Assembly: GCF_003665435.1 (NCBI RefSeq)
Contig: NZ_CP023407.1
Coordinates: 5,691,501 to 5,755,500, forward strand
Direction of reading: 5' to 3'
Length of the DNA: 64,000 nucleotides
Origin: Streptomyces fungicidicus
Lineage (GTDB): Bacteria; Actinomycetota; Actinomycetes; Streptomycetales; Streptomycetaceae
Shown: positions 1-9,929 of the stretch, piece after piece
Layout: each line of letters begins with the position of its first letter
How positions within the stretch are numbered: position 1 is the stretch's first letter
The notes under the pieces: generated by a model
The model's database searches: none
Told to the model about the DNA's origin: nothing
Seen by the model: the letters and a program-made list of their open reading frames with translations, nothing else
Program-made: the position numbers and the translations under genes

Positions 1-3000
1 CGGACACTGAACCGGGCACCCCTGATGCGCGTCCGGATCGCCGCCGAACCGGGCACCGGCCGATGGGTGGCACTGCTGCTCATCCACCACCTGGTACAGG
101 ACCACACCGCCCTGGACGTGCTCCTCCACGAGGTGAGCGCGTTCCTTTCCGGCGACGCCGCCGACCTGCCGGAACCCGTGCCGTTCCGCGGGTACGTGGC
201 GCAGGCGCGGCTGGGCACGGCGCGCGAGGAGCACGAGGCCTACTTCTCCGGCCTGCTCGGCGACGTGACCGAACCCACCGCCCCCTACGGACTCCTGGAC
301 GTGCACGGTGACGGCGGCCCGGAGACACGCGCCCAGCACTGGGTCGACGATGCACTGGCCGCACGGGTGCGCGGGCTGGCCCGGTCGAAGGGGGTCAGCG
401 CGGCCACCGTCTTCCACCTGGCGTGGGCCAGGGTGCTCGGCGCGCTGGCCGGCCGCGACGACGTGGTGTTCGGCACGATCGTCTTCGGCCGGATGAACTC
501 GGGCACGGGATCCGCCAGGGTGCCGGGCCTGTTCATGAACACCCTGCCGGTACGCGTCCGCCTCGGCGCCGGCGCCGCCGACGCCGCGCTCACGGACATG
601 CGGGACCAGCTCGCCGAGCTGATGGCGCACGAGCACGCACCGCTCACGCTGGCTCAGTCGGTCAGCGGCGTGCAGGGCGGCACCCCGCTGTTCACCTCGC
701 TCTTCAACTACCGCTTCACCGCGGCTCCGGACACCGAACCCGCCGCCGGGGAGGCAGGCCCCCTGGACGGCATCGGTCTGCTGGCGTACCGGGAACAGAG
801 CGAGTACCCGCTGACCATGTCCGTGGACGACGCCGGGGAGCGGTTCCTGCTGACCGCCGACGCCCACGCCCCGGCCGACCCCGACCAGGCCTGCCGACTG
901 CTCCACACCTGCCTGGAGAGCCTGGTCACCACTCTCGAGGGCGCTCCGCACACGGGGCTCGCCGCGGTGGACGTACTCGACCCGGATGAGCACCGGCGGC
1001 TTCTCGGGGTGGGGAGTGGTGCGGTGGTGGAGGTGCCGGGGGTGTCGTTCCCGGAGCTGTTCGCCGCGCAGGCTCGGTTGTCGCCGGATGCGGTGGCGTT
1101 GGTGGGCAGCGGTGTCGAGTTGAGTTATGCGGAGGTCGAGGCCCGGGCGAATCGCCTGGCGCGGAAGTTGATCGGGCTGGGTGTGGGTCCGGAGTCGGTG
1201 GTGGCTCTGGTGCTGGAGCGTTCGCCGGAACTGGTCATTGCTGTGCTGGCGGTGTTGAAGGCGGGCGGCGCGTATGTGGCCGTTGATCCGGGGCAGCCCG
1301 CCGATCGGATCCGTTTCGTGGTCGAGGACGCCTCACCGGTGTTGGTGATCGACGACGTGGACTTCCTGACGGAGACCGCCGATTTCGACGCGGCTCCGGT
1401 GTCGGACGCCGACAGGCTGTCCCCGCTTCTGCCGTCCCATCCGGCGTACGTGATCTATACGTCGGGGTCGACGGGTCGGCCGAAGGGGGTGCTGATCTCT
1501 CATGCGGCGTGTGTGAGTTATGTGGCGAGTCATGTCCGGTATGGGGTGGGTGAGGGCAGTCGGGTGGCGCAGTTCGCGTCGGCGGGGTTCGACGCGTTCT
1601 GTGAGGAGTGGTGGCTGGCGTTGCTCGGGGGTGGGGCGCTGGTGGTGGTGCCGTCGGAGCGGCGGCTGGGTGAGGAGCTGGTGCGGTTCCTGCTGGAGGA
1701 GCGCGTGACGCACGCGACGCTGCCGCCGGCGGTGGCGGTGCTGATGCGGGAGGAGGCACTGGCCCCGGGGTTCGTGCTGGATGTGGGGGGTGAGGTGTGC
1801 CCGCCGGATCTGGTGGACCGCTGGGTGGCGGGTGGCCGGACGCTGTTCAACAGTTATGGGCCCAGTGAGGCGACGGTGAATGTCACCGTCTGGCAGGCAG
1901 TGGACGGGAGTGTGGGCGCCGGGGTGCCGATCGGGCGTCCGGTGGGGAACACGCGGGTGTTCGTGCTGGACGACGGGTTGCGTCCGGTCCCGGTCGGTGT
2001 GCTGGGCGAGTTGTACGTCTCGGGCGTGCAGCTGGGGCGGGGCTATCTCGGGCGTCCGGGCCTGACCGCGGAGCGGTTCGTGGCATGTCCCTTCGACCCG
2101 GGGCAGCGGATGTACCGCACCGGTGACCGGGTGAAGTGGAGCGCCGACGGTGAGTTGGTGTTCGCGGGTCGTGCGGACGACCAGGTGAAGATCCGGGGTT
2201 TCCGGATCGAGCCGGGTGAGGTCGAGACCGTACTCGCGGCGCACCCCGCCGTCGCCCATGCGGCCGTGGTCGTACGCGAGGACACCCCCGGCGACAAGCG
2301 CCTCACCGCCTACGTCGTCCCCGCGCACGACACGGACTTCGCCGACGTGCCCGAGACGCTGCGTGCGTACGCCGCCGAGCAGTTGCCCGCGTACATGCTG
2401 CCCTCGGCGATCGTGGAGCTGGACGTCCTCCCGCTCACCACCAACGGCAAACTGGACCGCAAGGCGCTCCCCGCCCCCGAGTACGCGGCCGGCGCGGGCA
2501 GGGCTGCCGCCGACGCCCGCGAGGAACTGCTGTGCGGGGCCTTCGCCCAGGTGCTGGGCCTCGAACGCGTCGGCGTGGACGACGACTTCTTCGCACTCGG
2601 CGGCCACTCCCTCCTCGCCACCCGGCTGGTGAGCCGGGTGCGCGCCGTGCTGGACGTGGAGCTGCCGATCCGGGCGCTGTTCGAGACGCCCACCCCGGCG
2701 GCCCTGGCCCGCGGACTCGCTCACGCCGCGCCGGGACGTGCGGCGCTGGAGCCGCGGGAGCGGCCGGCGCGGGCGCCGTTGTCCTTCGCGCAGCGGCGGT
2801 TGTGGTTCCTCGGCCGGCTGGACGGGCCGAACGCCACCTACAACATCCCCCTCGCCCTGCGGCTCACCGGGGAGCTCGACCGGGAGGCGCTGGCCGGCGC
2901 GTTCCGGGACGTGATGGAGCGGCACGAGGTGCTGCGGACGGTGTTCGCCACGGCCGACGGTGAGCCGTACCAGCAGGTGCTGCCGGTCGACGCGGCCGGG

Positions 3001-6000
3001 TTCGCACTGCGGGTCGCCGACGTCGACGTGGACGGACTCGACGGGGCGGTGACGGAGGCGGCCGGCCACGCGTTCGACCTCTCCGCCGAAATCCCCCTCC
3101 GAGCCTGGCTGTTCGCGACCGCGCCCGAGGAGCACGTGCTCCTCATGGTGGTCCATCACATCGCCGGAGACGCCTGGTCCATGGAGCCGCTGGCCCGTGA
3201 CATGGCCGCCGCCTACGCGGCCCGCCGTGAGGGCCGTGAGCCGGGCTGGGCGCCGCTGCCGGTCCAGTACGTCGACTACGCCCTCTGGCAGCGTGACGTG
3301 CTGGACCACGAGGGCGACTCCGGCAGTGTGCTGTCCCGCCAGGTGGCGTACTGGCGGGACGCCCTCGCCGGGGCGCCCGAGGAACTGGAGCTGCCCGCGG
3401 ACCGGCCGCGGCCCGCCGAGGTGTCCACCCGCGGACACCAGGCCCCCGTGCTGGTGCCCGCCGAGGTCCACGAACGGCTGCTGGAGGTGGCGCGGGGAGA
3501 GGGCGTGACCGTCTTCATGGTGCTCCAGGCCGCGTTCGCGACACTGTTGCACCGCCTCGGTGCGGGCGACGACGTCCCCGTCGGCGCGTCCGTCGCGGGC
3601 CGGACGGACGAGGGCCTCAACGACCTGGTCGGCTTCTTCGTCAACACGCTCGTGATCCGCACCGACCTGTCCGGAGACCCGACCTTCCGCGAACTGCTCG
3701 GCCGGGTCCGGGCGGTGAGCCTGTCGGCGTACGAGAACCAGGACGTGCCGTTCGAGCGGCTGGTGGAGGAGCTCGCACCGGCCAGGTCACTGGCCCGGCA
3801 CCCCCTGTTCCAGGTCATGCTCACACTGCAGAACACGGGCGGACCGGGCGGTGGTCCCGCCGTGGACCTGCCGGGTCTGCGGACCGACTCGCTGTCCGCC
3901 GGAAGCGTGGCGGCCAAGTTCGACCTGGACCTGTCCGTCGGCGAGACGCTCGACGCCACCGGTGCTCCGGCGGGCATCGAGGGCGTGCTCGTCGCCGCCG
4001 CCGACCTGTTCGACCCGGCGACCGTCGAGCGCATCGCGGGCCGCCTGGTACGGCTCCTGGAACTGGTCGCCGGGGACACCGACATGCCCCTGAGCGCGGT
4101 GGACGTCCTCGACGCGGACGAACGGCGCCAGGTCGTCGAGGAGTGGAACGGCACCGACGCCCCCCTGCCCGCCCGGTCCGTCTCCGACATGTTCCGGGCG
4201 CAGGCGGCCGTGACGCCCGACGCGGTGGCCGTGCTGTGCGGCGACGACCGGCTGACCTACGCCGAGCTGGACGCGCGGGTGAACAGGCTGGCCCGGCTGC
4301 TGATACGGCGCGGTGTCGGCCCGGAGGCCCGGGTGGCGGTCTGCATGGAACGCTCGGCCGACCTGCTCGTGGCGCTGCTCGCGGTGCTGAGGACCGGAGC
4401 CGCCTATCTGCCGGTCGACCCGGGCCACCCGGCCGAACGCGTCGCCTTCATGCTCGACGAGGCCCGGCCCGCGCTGCTCCTCACCGGTCGCGGTACCGCC
4501 GTCGAGGCGTTCGGGCCGGAACGCGTCGTCGTGGACGACCCCCGTACCGTCGCCGAACTCGCGGATCTGGACGCCGGCGCCGTCACCGACGCGGAACGCG
4601 TCACCCCGCCCCTCCCGGACCACCCGGCCTACGTGATCTACACATCGGGCTCCACGGGGCGGCCCAAGGGAGTGGTCGTCACGCACGGCGCCATGGCGAA
4701 CCTCGTCGCCACGATGGGCCGGCGGTTCCCGATGGACACCGAGGACCGCCTGCTGGCCGTGACGACGGTGACCTTCGACATCCACGTCTTCGAGCTGTAC
4801 GTTCCGCTGCTCGCGGGCGCCGCCGTCGTGATCGCCGTGGACGGGGACGTGCGGGACCCGGCGGCCGTCGCCGGACTCGTCGAACGGTTCGGGGCGAGCC
4901 TGATGCAGGGCACCCCGGCCCTCTGGCACGGGCTGCTGACCGCACACGCCGAGGCGGCACGGGGACTGCGGCTGCTCGTCGCGGGCGAGGCGCTGTCCGG
5001 CTCCCTGGCCGCCCGCATGGCGGCCGTCGGGAGCACGGTGACCAACCTGTACGGCCCGACCGAGGCGACCGTCTACGCGACCGCCGCCGGCGTGGAGGCG
5101 GGGACGACGGCTTCCCAGGTGCCGATCGGACGCCCCATCGACAACACGCGTGCCTATGTGCTCGACGGACGGCTCCAGCCGGTGCCCCCGGGTGTCTCCG
5201 GAGAGCTGTACCTGGCCGGGGCGCAGCTCGCCCGCGGATACCTGGAACGGCCCGGGCTGTCCGCGGAGCGCTTCGTGGCCTGCCCCTTCGGGGCGGCGGG
5301 CGAACGGATGTACCGCACCGGTGACGTGGTGCGCCGGCGGACCGACGGGCAGCTGGAGTTCCGGGGCCGGGCGGACGACCAGGTGAAGATCCGGGGATTC
5401 CGGATCGAGCCGGGCGAGGTGGAGGCCGTACTCGGCGCCCACCCGGCGGTCGGCCGGGCCGCCGCGGTGGTGCGCGAGGACGTACCGGGCGACAAGCGGC
5501 TCGTCGCCTACGTCGTGGCCGCCGGCCCCGACGACGGCGGCCCCGACGACGGCGGCCCCGACGACGGCGGCCTCGCCGCCGTGGCGCACGACCACGCGGC
5601 CGAGCACCTGCCGTCGTACATGGTGCCCTCGGCGGTGGTGGTCGTGGACGCGCTGCCGCTGACCTCGACCGGGAAACTCGACCGCAGGGCGCTGCCGGCC
5701 CCGGCGTACACCGCCGGTGGCGGGCGCGCCGCGGCGACGGTGGAGGAGGAACTGCTCTGCCAGGGGTTCGCCGAGGTGCTGGGCCTGCCGGCCGTCGGCG
5801 TCGACGACGACTTCTTCGCCCTCGGCGGCCACTCCCTGCTCGCCGTCTCCCTGGTGGAGTGGCTGCGGCAGCGCGGACTCCCGGTGTCGGTCCGCGCGCT
5901 GTTCACGACGCCCACCCCGGCCGGACTGGCGGCGGCCGCGGGACCGGAGACGGTGGTGGTGCCGCCGAACCTGATCCCCGACGACGCCACGGAGATCACC

Positions 6001-9000
6001 CCGGAGATACTGACCCTGGTCGACCTGACCGAGGACGAGATCGCCCGGGTGACGGAGACGGTGCCGGGCGGCGCGGCCAACATCCAGGACGTCTACCCGC
6101 TGGCCCCGCTCCAGGAAGGCATCCTCTTCCACCACCTGATGCTCGACCGGGACGCCACGGACGTGTACGTGACACCCACGGTGATCGGGTTCGACTCACG
6201 GCGGCGCCTGGACGGCTTCCTGGAAGCGATGCGGTGGGTGCTGGAGCGGCACGACGTGTACCGCACGGCGTTCGTCTCCGACGGGCTCCCGGAACCCGTC
6301 CAGGTGGTGCTCCGCCACGCCGGGCTGCCGGTCGAGGAGGTGGTGCTGGACCCCGCGGGCCCGGACGCCGAACAGCAGCTGGCGGCCGCCGTGCGCGGCA
6401 GGCTGGACCTGCACCGGGCGCCGCTGATCACGACGCACGTCGCCGCCGACCCGCGGACCGGCGGCCGGTGGCTGTGCCTGCTCCGCGTCCACCACCTGCT
6501 CCAGGACCACACGGGCCTCCAGATCATGCTCGACGAGCTGCGGGCACACCTGGCGGGACGGACGGAGCACCTGCCGGAGCCGCTGCCGTTCCGCGACTTC
6601 GTGGCGCAGGCACGGCTCGGGGTGCCCAGGGAGCAGCACCGGCGCCACTTCACCGGCCTGCTCGGCGACGTCACCGAGCCGACCGCGCCGTACGGGCTGG
6701 TCGAGGTGCACGGCGACGGCACGGCGGTGGCACAGGCAAGGCTCCGGGTCGACGGCGAACTGACCGTCCGGCTCAAGGGGGTCGCGCGGTCGCTGGGGGT
6801 GAGCCCGGCGACGCTCTTCCACCTGGCGTGGGCGCGTGTGCTCGGGGCCGTGTCGGGCCGCGACGACGTGGTGTTCGGCACCATCGTCTTCGGCCGGATG
6901 AACTCCGGGGCCGGCGCCGACCGCGTACCCGGACTGTTCATCAACACCCTGCCCGTGCGGGTGCGGCTGGCCGGCGCCTCCGTCGGGGAGGCGCTGACCG
7001 GGCTGCGGCACCAGCTCGCCGACCTGATGGTCCACGAGCACGCGCCCCTGGCCCTCGCCCAGGCGGCCAGCGGCATGCCCGGCGGCCCGCTGTTCACCTC
7101 CCTCTTCAACTACCGGCACAACCAGGACGTGCCCCAGGAGACCGCCGGGGCGATGGACGGCATGGGGCTGCTGTCCGACCGGGACATCACCGACTACCCG
7201 CTCGCCGTGGCTATCGACGTCGGCGGGGGAGGCTTCACCATCGCCGTGGACGCGGTGGCCCCCGCCGACCCCGACCAGGTCTGCACGCTGCTGCGCACCT
7301 GCCTGGACAACCTGGTCACGGCCCTCGAGGAGGCCCCCGACACGCCGCTGCGGAGCCTGGACGTACTGGGCGGCGCCGAACTCTCCGAGCTGGTCGAGGG
7401 ACACAACGCCACCTCGGTCGCGAGAGCGGACGTCTCGGTGCCGGAGGCGTTCGCGCGGCGGACGGCGGCCGATCGGGACGCCGTGGCGCTGGTCTCGGAC
7501 TCCGGCGAAGTGACGTACGGCGAACTGGACGCACGTGCCGATGAGTTGGCGCGGGCGCTGGTCGCCTCGGGCGTGGGGCCGGAGTCGGTGGTCGCCGTGC
7601 TGATGGAACGCTCGGCCGATCTGGTGGTGGCGTTGCTGGCGGTGTTGAAGGCCGGCGGCGCGTATCTGCCGCTGGACGTGAGGTGGCCGGTGGCACGGAT
7701 GCGCGCGGTGATCGAGGACGCCGGGGCCACGTCGGTCGTCGTGCACGACGCGACGGCCGGACACGACCTCGGCCGTACCACCGGTCTCGACGTGATCCCG
7801 GTCGCCGCCGGGGCGGACTCCGCCGTGGTGCTGCCCGCCGCTGTGGCTCCGGGTGCTGCGGCCTACGTGATGTACACGTCCGGGTCGACGGGGGTGCCGA
7901 AGGGTGTGGTGGCGACGCACCGGGACGTGGTGGCGCTCGCCGGGGACCGGTGCTGGGGAGCCACCCCGCGGGTGCTGTTCCACGCCCCGCACGCGTTCGA
8001 CGCCTCGACGTACGAGCTGTGGGTGCCGTTGCTGTCGGGCGGCACGGTGGTCCTCGCCCCCGACGAGGCGGTGGACGGATCGGTGCTGCGGACGCTGGTC
8101 ACCGGCCACGACCTGTCCCATGTGCATGTGACGGCAGGCTTGTTGAGGGTGCTGGCCGATCAGGACCCGGGCTGCTTCACCGGCGTGCGTGAGGTGCTGA
8201 CCGGTGGTGACGTGGTCCCGGCCGAGTCGGTACGGCGCGTCTTGGACGCCAACCCCGGCGTTGTCGTACGGCAGTTGTACGGCCCCACCGAGGTGACGCT
8301 GTGCGCGACGCAGTACGAGGTCGCCGATGCCGCCGAGGTCGATAGCGTGCTGCCGATCGGACGCCCCCTCGACAACACCCGCGTCTACGTCCTGGACGGG
8401 TCGCTGAACCCGGTGCCGGTCGGTGTCGCCGGTGAGTTGTACGTAGCCGGTGCCGGTGTCGCGCGGGGCTATCTCGGTCGCCCCGTCCTGACCAGTGAGC
8501 GTTTCGTGGCCTGCCCGTTCGGGGTCACCGGTGAACGGATGTACCGCACCGGCGACTTGGTGCGCTGGGACGCCGAGGGCCGGCTCGTCTTCATGGGCCG
8601 GGCCGACGACCAGGTCAAGATCCGCGGTTTCCGGGTCGAGCCGGGCGAGGTCGAGACGGTGGTGGCCGCCCATCCGGCGGTCGGCCAGGCGGCCGTCGTC
8701 GTACGGGAGGACACCCCGGGCGACAAGCGGCTGGTCGCCTATCTGGTGCCGGCCGGGACCGAGACGTCGTTCGCCGACGCGGTGCGCGCCCACACGGCCG
8801 ACCGGCTCCCGGAGTACCTGGTCCCCTCGGCCTTCGTGGAACTGGAGAACCTGCCGCTGACGGTCAACGGCAAACTCGACCGCGAGGCACTGCCCGCTCC
8901 CGGCTTCCCGCACGGGGCCGGGGACACGGTGGCCCACGGGCCGGTGGCGGCGCTCGAACAGGCCATGTGCGAGGCGTTCGCCGAGGTGCTGGGCCTGCCG

Positions 9001-9906
9001 TCCGTCGGCGTCGACGACGACTTCTTCGCCCTCGGCGGACACTCGCTGCTGGCGGTCAGACTGGTGCACCGCCTTCGGGACCGGGGCGTCACCACATCCG
9101 TCCGGGACCTGATGGCCGCCCCCACCGTCACCGCCCTGCGCGGCACGCTGGGCCTGTCGTCAGTGCGGGACTCGCTCGGCGTGCTGCTGACGATCCGCGG
9201 CGACGGCGGCCGGCCGCCCCTGTTCTGCGTCCACCCGGCAGGCGGACTCAGCTGGTGCTACACGCCGTTCGCCCAGCACGCGCCGGACGACCAGCCCGTC
9301 TACGGGCTGCAGGCCCGCGGAGTCGACGGCGGCGCCCCGTTCGCCGGCAGCCTGGCGGAGATGGCCGCCGACTACATCGAGCAGCTGCGCCAGGTGCAGC
9401 CGGCCGGCCCCTACCACCTCGTCGGATACTCCTTCGGCGCGGCCCCGGCCCACGAGATCGCCGTCCAGCTGCGCGAACAGGGCGAGGAGGTGGCCGCCCT
9501 GGTCATCATGGACTCGTTCCCGCTCGACCGGGAGATCGCGGCCACCGGCGCCGAGGACGGCGCGGCCCCCGGCGGGGACCTGTCGTGGGAGGGCGCGATC
9601 CGGGCGGAGTTCGGTCATCTGCTCGGCGGGTTCACCGACGAGGAGATCGCCGTCGTCGCGCGGACCTTCGAGAACAACACCCGGATCAGGGCGGCGCACA
9701 CCACCGGCCGGTTCGACGGCGACGCGCTGATCCTCACCTCGGCGGACAGCACGACGGAGGACGGGCCGCTCACCGCGAAATGGGCGCCCCACGTCTTGGG
9801 CGAGCTGACCGAGGTGTCCATCCCGTGCGGACACGTGGACATGGTCCGCCCCGACATGATGGGCCTGGCGTGGCAGGCCATCTCGGCCTGGCTGAAGTCC
9901 CGTTGA
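1..9906 (+). CDS. NRPS, C-terminal three modules plus thioesterase (5' end outside window)
   Basis: The frame is open to base 1, so the gene begins upstream. Domains read from motifs: end of a C domain (HHLVQD, 85-102); A (about 1020-2460); T (Ser codon 2608); C (HHIAGD, 3154-3171); A (about 4170-5690); T (Ser 5833); C (HHLLQD, 6490-6507); A (about 7430-8900); T (Ser 9043); thioesterase (GYSFG, Ser 9430; His 9832). A-domain codes aligned by eye to GrsA are D-A-E-T-D-G-S-V-N-K (acidic pocket, so probably a basic residue), D-I-F-Q-L-A-L-V-Y-K (Gly/Ala-like) and D-A-Y-H-L-G-L-L-C-K (4-hydroxyphenylglycine). There is no epimerization domain. The first and third C domains resemble each other and the third begins VYPLAPLQEGILFHH, as in dual C/E or D-accepting types; the middle one looks LCL. 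The order basic-Ala-Hpg-TE fits enduracidin residues 15-17 as I know them, so this is probably the end of an EndC/Ramo14-type protein. The family match is inference; the domain calls are secure. Confidence 0.95.
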   Translation, partial: RTLNRAPLMRVRIAAEPGTGRWVALLLIHHLVQDHTALDVLLHEVSAFLSGDAADLPEPVPFRGYVAQARLGTAREEHEAYFSGLLGDVTEPTAPYGLLDVHGDGGPETRAQHWVDDALAARVRGLARSKGVSAATVFHLAWARVLGALAGRDDVVFGTIVFGRMNSGTGSARVPGLFMNTLPVRVRLGAGAADAALTDMRDQLAELMAHEHAPLTLAQSVSGVQGGTPLFTSLFNYRFTAAPDTEPAAGEAGPLDGIGLLAYREQSEYPLTMSVDDAGERFLLTADAHAPADPDQACRLLHTCLESLVTTLEGAPHTGLAAVDVLDPDEHRRLLGVGSGAVVEVPGVSFPELFAAQARLSPDAVALVGSGVELSYAEVEARANRLARKLIGLGVGPESVVALVLERSPELVIAVLAVLKAGGAYVAVDPGQPADRIRFVVEDASPVLVIDDVDFLTETADFDAAPVSDADRLSPLLPSHPAYVIYTSGSTGRPKGVLISHAACVSYVASHVRYGVGEGSRVAQFASAGFDAFCEEWWLALLGGGALVVVPSERRLGEELVRFLLEERVTHATLPPAVAVLMREEALAPGFVLDVGGEVCPPDLVDRWVAGGRTLFNSYGPSEATVNVTVWQAVDGSVGAGVPIGRPVGNTRVFVLDDGLRPVPVGVLGELYVSGVQLGRGYLGRPGLTAERFVACPFDPGQRMYRTGDRVKWSADGELVFAGRADDQVKIRGFRIEPGEVETVLAAHPAVAHAAVVVREDTPGDKRLTAYVVPAHDTDFADVPETLRAYAAEQLPAYMLPSAIVELDVLPLTTNGKLDRKALPAPEYAAGAGRAAADAREELLCGAFAQVLGLERVGVDDDFFALGGHSLLATRLVSRVRAVLDVELPIRALFETPTPAALARGLAHAAPGRAALEPRERPARAPLSFAQRRLWFLGRLDGPNATYNIPLALRLTGELDREALAGAFRDVMERHEVLRTVFATADGEPYQQVLPVDAAGFALRVADVDVDGLDGAVTEAAGHAFDLSAEIPLRAWLFATAPEEHVLLMVVHHIAGDAWSMEPLARDMAAAYAARREGREPGWAPLPVQYVDYALWQRDVLDHEGDSGSVLSRQVAYWRDALAGAPEELELPADRPRPAEVSTRGHQAPVLVPAEVHERLLEVARGEGVTVFMVLQAAFATLLHRLGAGDDVPVGASVAGRTDEGLNDLVGFFVNTLVIRTDLSGDPTFRELLGRVRAVSLSAYENQDVPFERLVEELAPARSLARHPLFQVMLTLQNTGGPGGGPAVDLPGLRTDSLSAGSVAAKFDLDLSVGETLDATGAPAGIEGVLVAAADLFDPATVERIAGRLVRLLELVAGDTDMPLSAVDVLDADERRQVVEEWNGTDAPLPARSVSDMFRAQAAVTPDAVAVLCGDDRLTYAELDARVNRLARLLIRRGVGPEARVAVCMERSADLLVALLAVLRTGAAYLPVDPGHPAERVAFMLDEARPALLLTGRGTAVEAFGPERVVVDDPRTVAELADLDAGAVTDAERVTPPLPDHPAYVIYTSGSTGRPKGVVVTHGAMANLVATMGRRFPMDTEDRLLAVTTVTFDIHVFELYVPLLAGAAVVIAVDGDVRDPAAVAGLVERFGASLMQGTPALWHGLLTAHAEAARGLRLLVAGEALSGSLAARMAAVGSTVTNLYGPTEATVYATAAGVEAGTTASQVPIGRPIDNTRAYVLDGRLQPVPPGVSGELYLAGAQLARGYLERPGLSAERFVACPFGAAGERMYRTGDVVRRRTDGQLEFRGRADDQVKIRGFRIEPGEVEAVLGAHPAVGRAAAVVREDVPGDKRLVAYVVAAGPDDGGPDDGGPDDGGLAAVAHDHAAEHLPSYMVPSAVVVVDALPLTSTGKLDRRALPAPAYTAGGGRAAATVEEELLCQGFAEVLGLPAVGVDDDFFALGGHSLLAVSLVEWLRQRGLPVSVRALFTTPTPAGLAAAAGPETVVVPPNLIPDDATEITPEILTLVDLTEDEIARVTETVPGGAANIQDVYPLAPLQEGILFHHLMLDRDATDVYVTPTVIGFDSRRRLDGFLEAMRWVLERHDVYRTAFVSDGLPEPVQVVLRHAGLPVEEVVLDPAGPDAEQQLAAAVRGRLDLHRAPLITTHVAADPRTGGRWLCLLRVHHLLQDHTGLQIMLDELRAHLAGRTEHLPEPLPFRDFVAQARLGVPREQHRRHFTGLLGDVTEPTAPYGLVEVHGDGTAVAQARLRVDGELTVRLKGVARSLGVSPATLFHLAWARVLGAVSGRDDVVFGTIVFGRMNSGAGADRVPGLFINTLPVRVRLAGASVGEALTGLRHQLADLMVHEHAPLALAQAASGMPGGPLFTSLFNYRHNQDVPQETAGAMDGMGLLSDRDITDYPLAVAIDVGGGGFTIAVDAVAPADPDQVCTLLRTCLDNLVTALEEAPDTPLRSLDVLGGAELSELVEGHNATSVARADVSVPEAFARRTAADRDAVALVSDSGEVTYGELDARADELARALVASGVGPESVVAVLMERSADLVVALLAVLKAGGAYLPLDVRWPVARMRAVIEDAGATSVVVHDATAGHDLGRTTGLDVIPVAAGADSAVVLPAAVAPGAAAYVMYTSGSTGVPKGVVATHRDVVALAGDRCWGATPRVLFHAPHAFDASTYELWVPLLSGGTVVLAPDEAVDGSVLRTLVTGHDLSHVHVTAGLLRVLADQDPGCFTGVREVLTGGDVVPAESVRRVLDANPGVVVRQLYGPTEVTLCATQYEVADAAEVDSVLPIGRPLDNTRVYVLDGSLNPVPVGVAGELYVAGAGVARGYLGRPVLTSERFVACPFGVTGERMYRTGDLVRWDAEGRLVFMGRADDQVKIRGFRVEPGEVETVVAAHPAVGQAAVVVREDTPGDKRLVAYLVPAGTETSFADAVRAHTADRLPEYLVPSAFVELENLPLTVNGKLDREALPAPGFPHGAGDTVAHGPVAALEQAMCEAFAEVLGLPSVGVDDDFFALGGHSLLAVRLVHRLRDRGVTTSVRDLMAAPTVTALRGTLGLSSVRDSLGVLLTIRGDGGRPPLFCVHPAGGLSWCYTPFAQHAPDDQPVYGLQARGVDGGAPFAGSLAEMAADYIEQLRQVQPAGPYHLVGYSFGAAPAHEIAVQLREQGEEVAALVIMDSFPLDREIAATGAEDGAAPGGDLSWEGAIRAEFGHLLGGFTDEEIAVVARTFENNTRIRAAHTTGRFDGDALILTSADSTTEDGPLTAKWAPHVLGELTEVSIPCGHVDMVRPDMMGLAWQAISAWLKSR
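5524..5568 (+). repeat. 15-bp tandem repeat x3 in NRPS linker
   Basis: Three consecutive exact copies of a 15-bp unit (GGCCCCGACGACGGC) encode three Gly-Pro-Asp-Asp-Gly units. It lies in the small C-terminal subdomain of the second A domain, inside the NRPS reading frame, where the other two modules have no such insert. It is in frame and probably a harmless slippage product that lengthens a loop. Confidence 0.9.
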
Positions 9907-9929
9907 CCAGAGGAACGGAGAGAACAGAC

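Noticed and set aside
1333..3552. Long reverse-strand open frame (739 codons) opposite the NRPS
   Set aside because: It mirrors the codon pattern of the NRPS gene, has His/Arg/Gly-rich shadow composition and no domain. The NRPS domains on the plus strand are unambiguous.
5524..5568. CRISPR-like repeat
   Set aside because: Direct tandem copies without spacers, inside a coding frame; no cas genes in the window.
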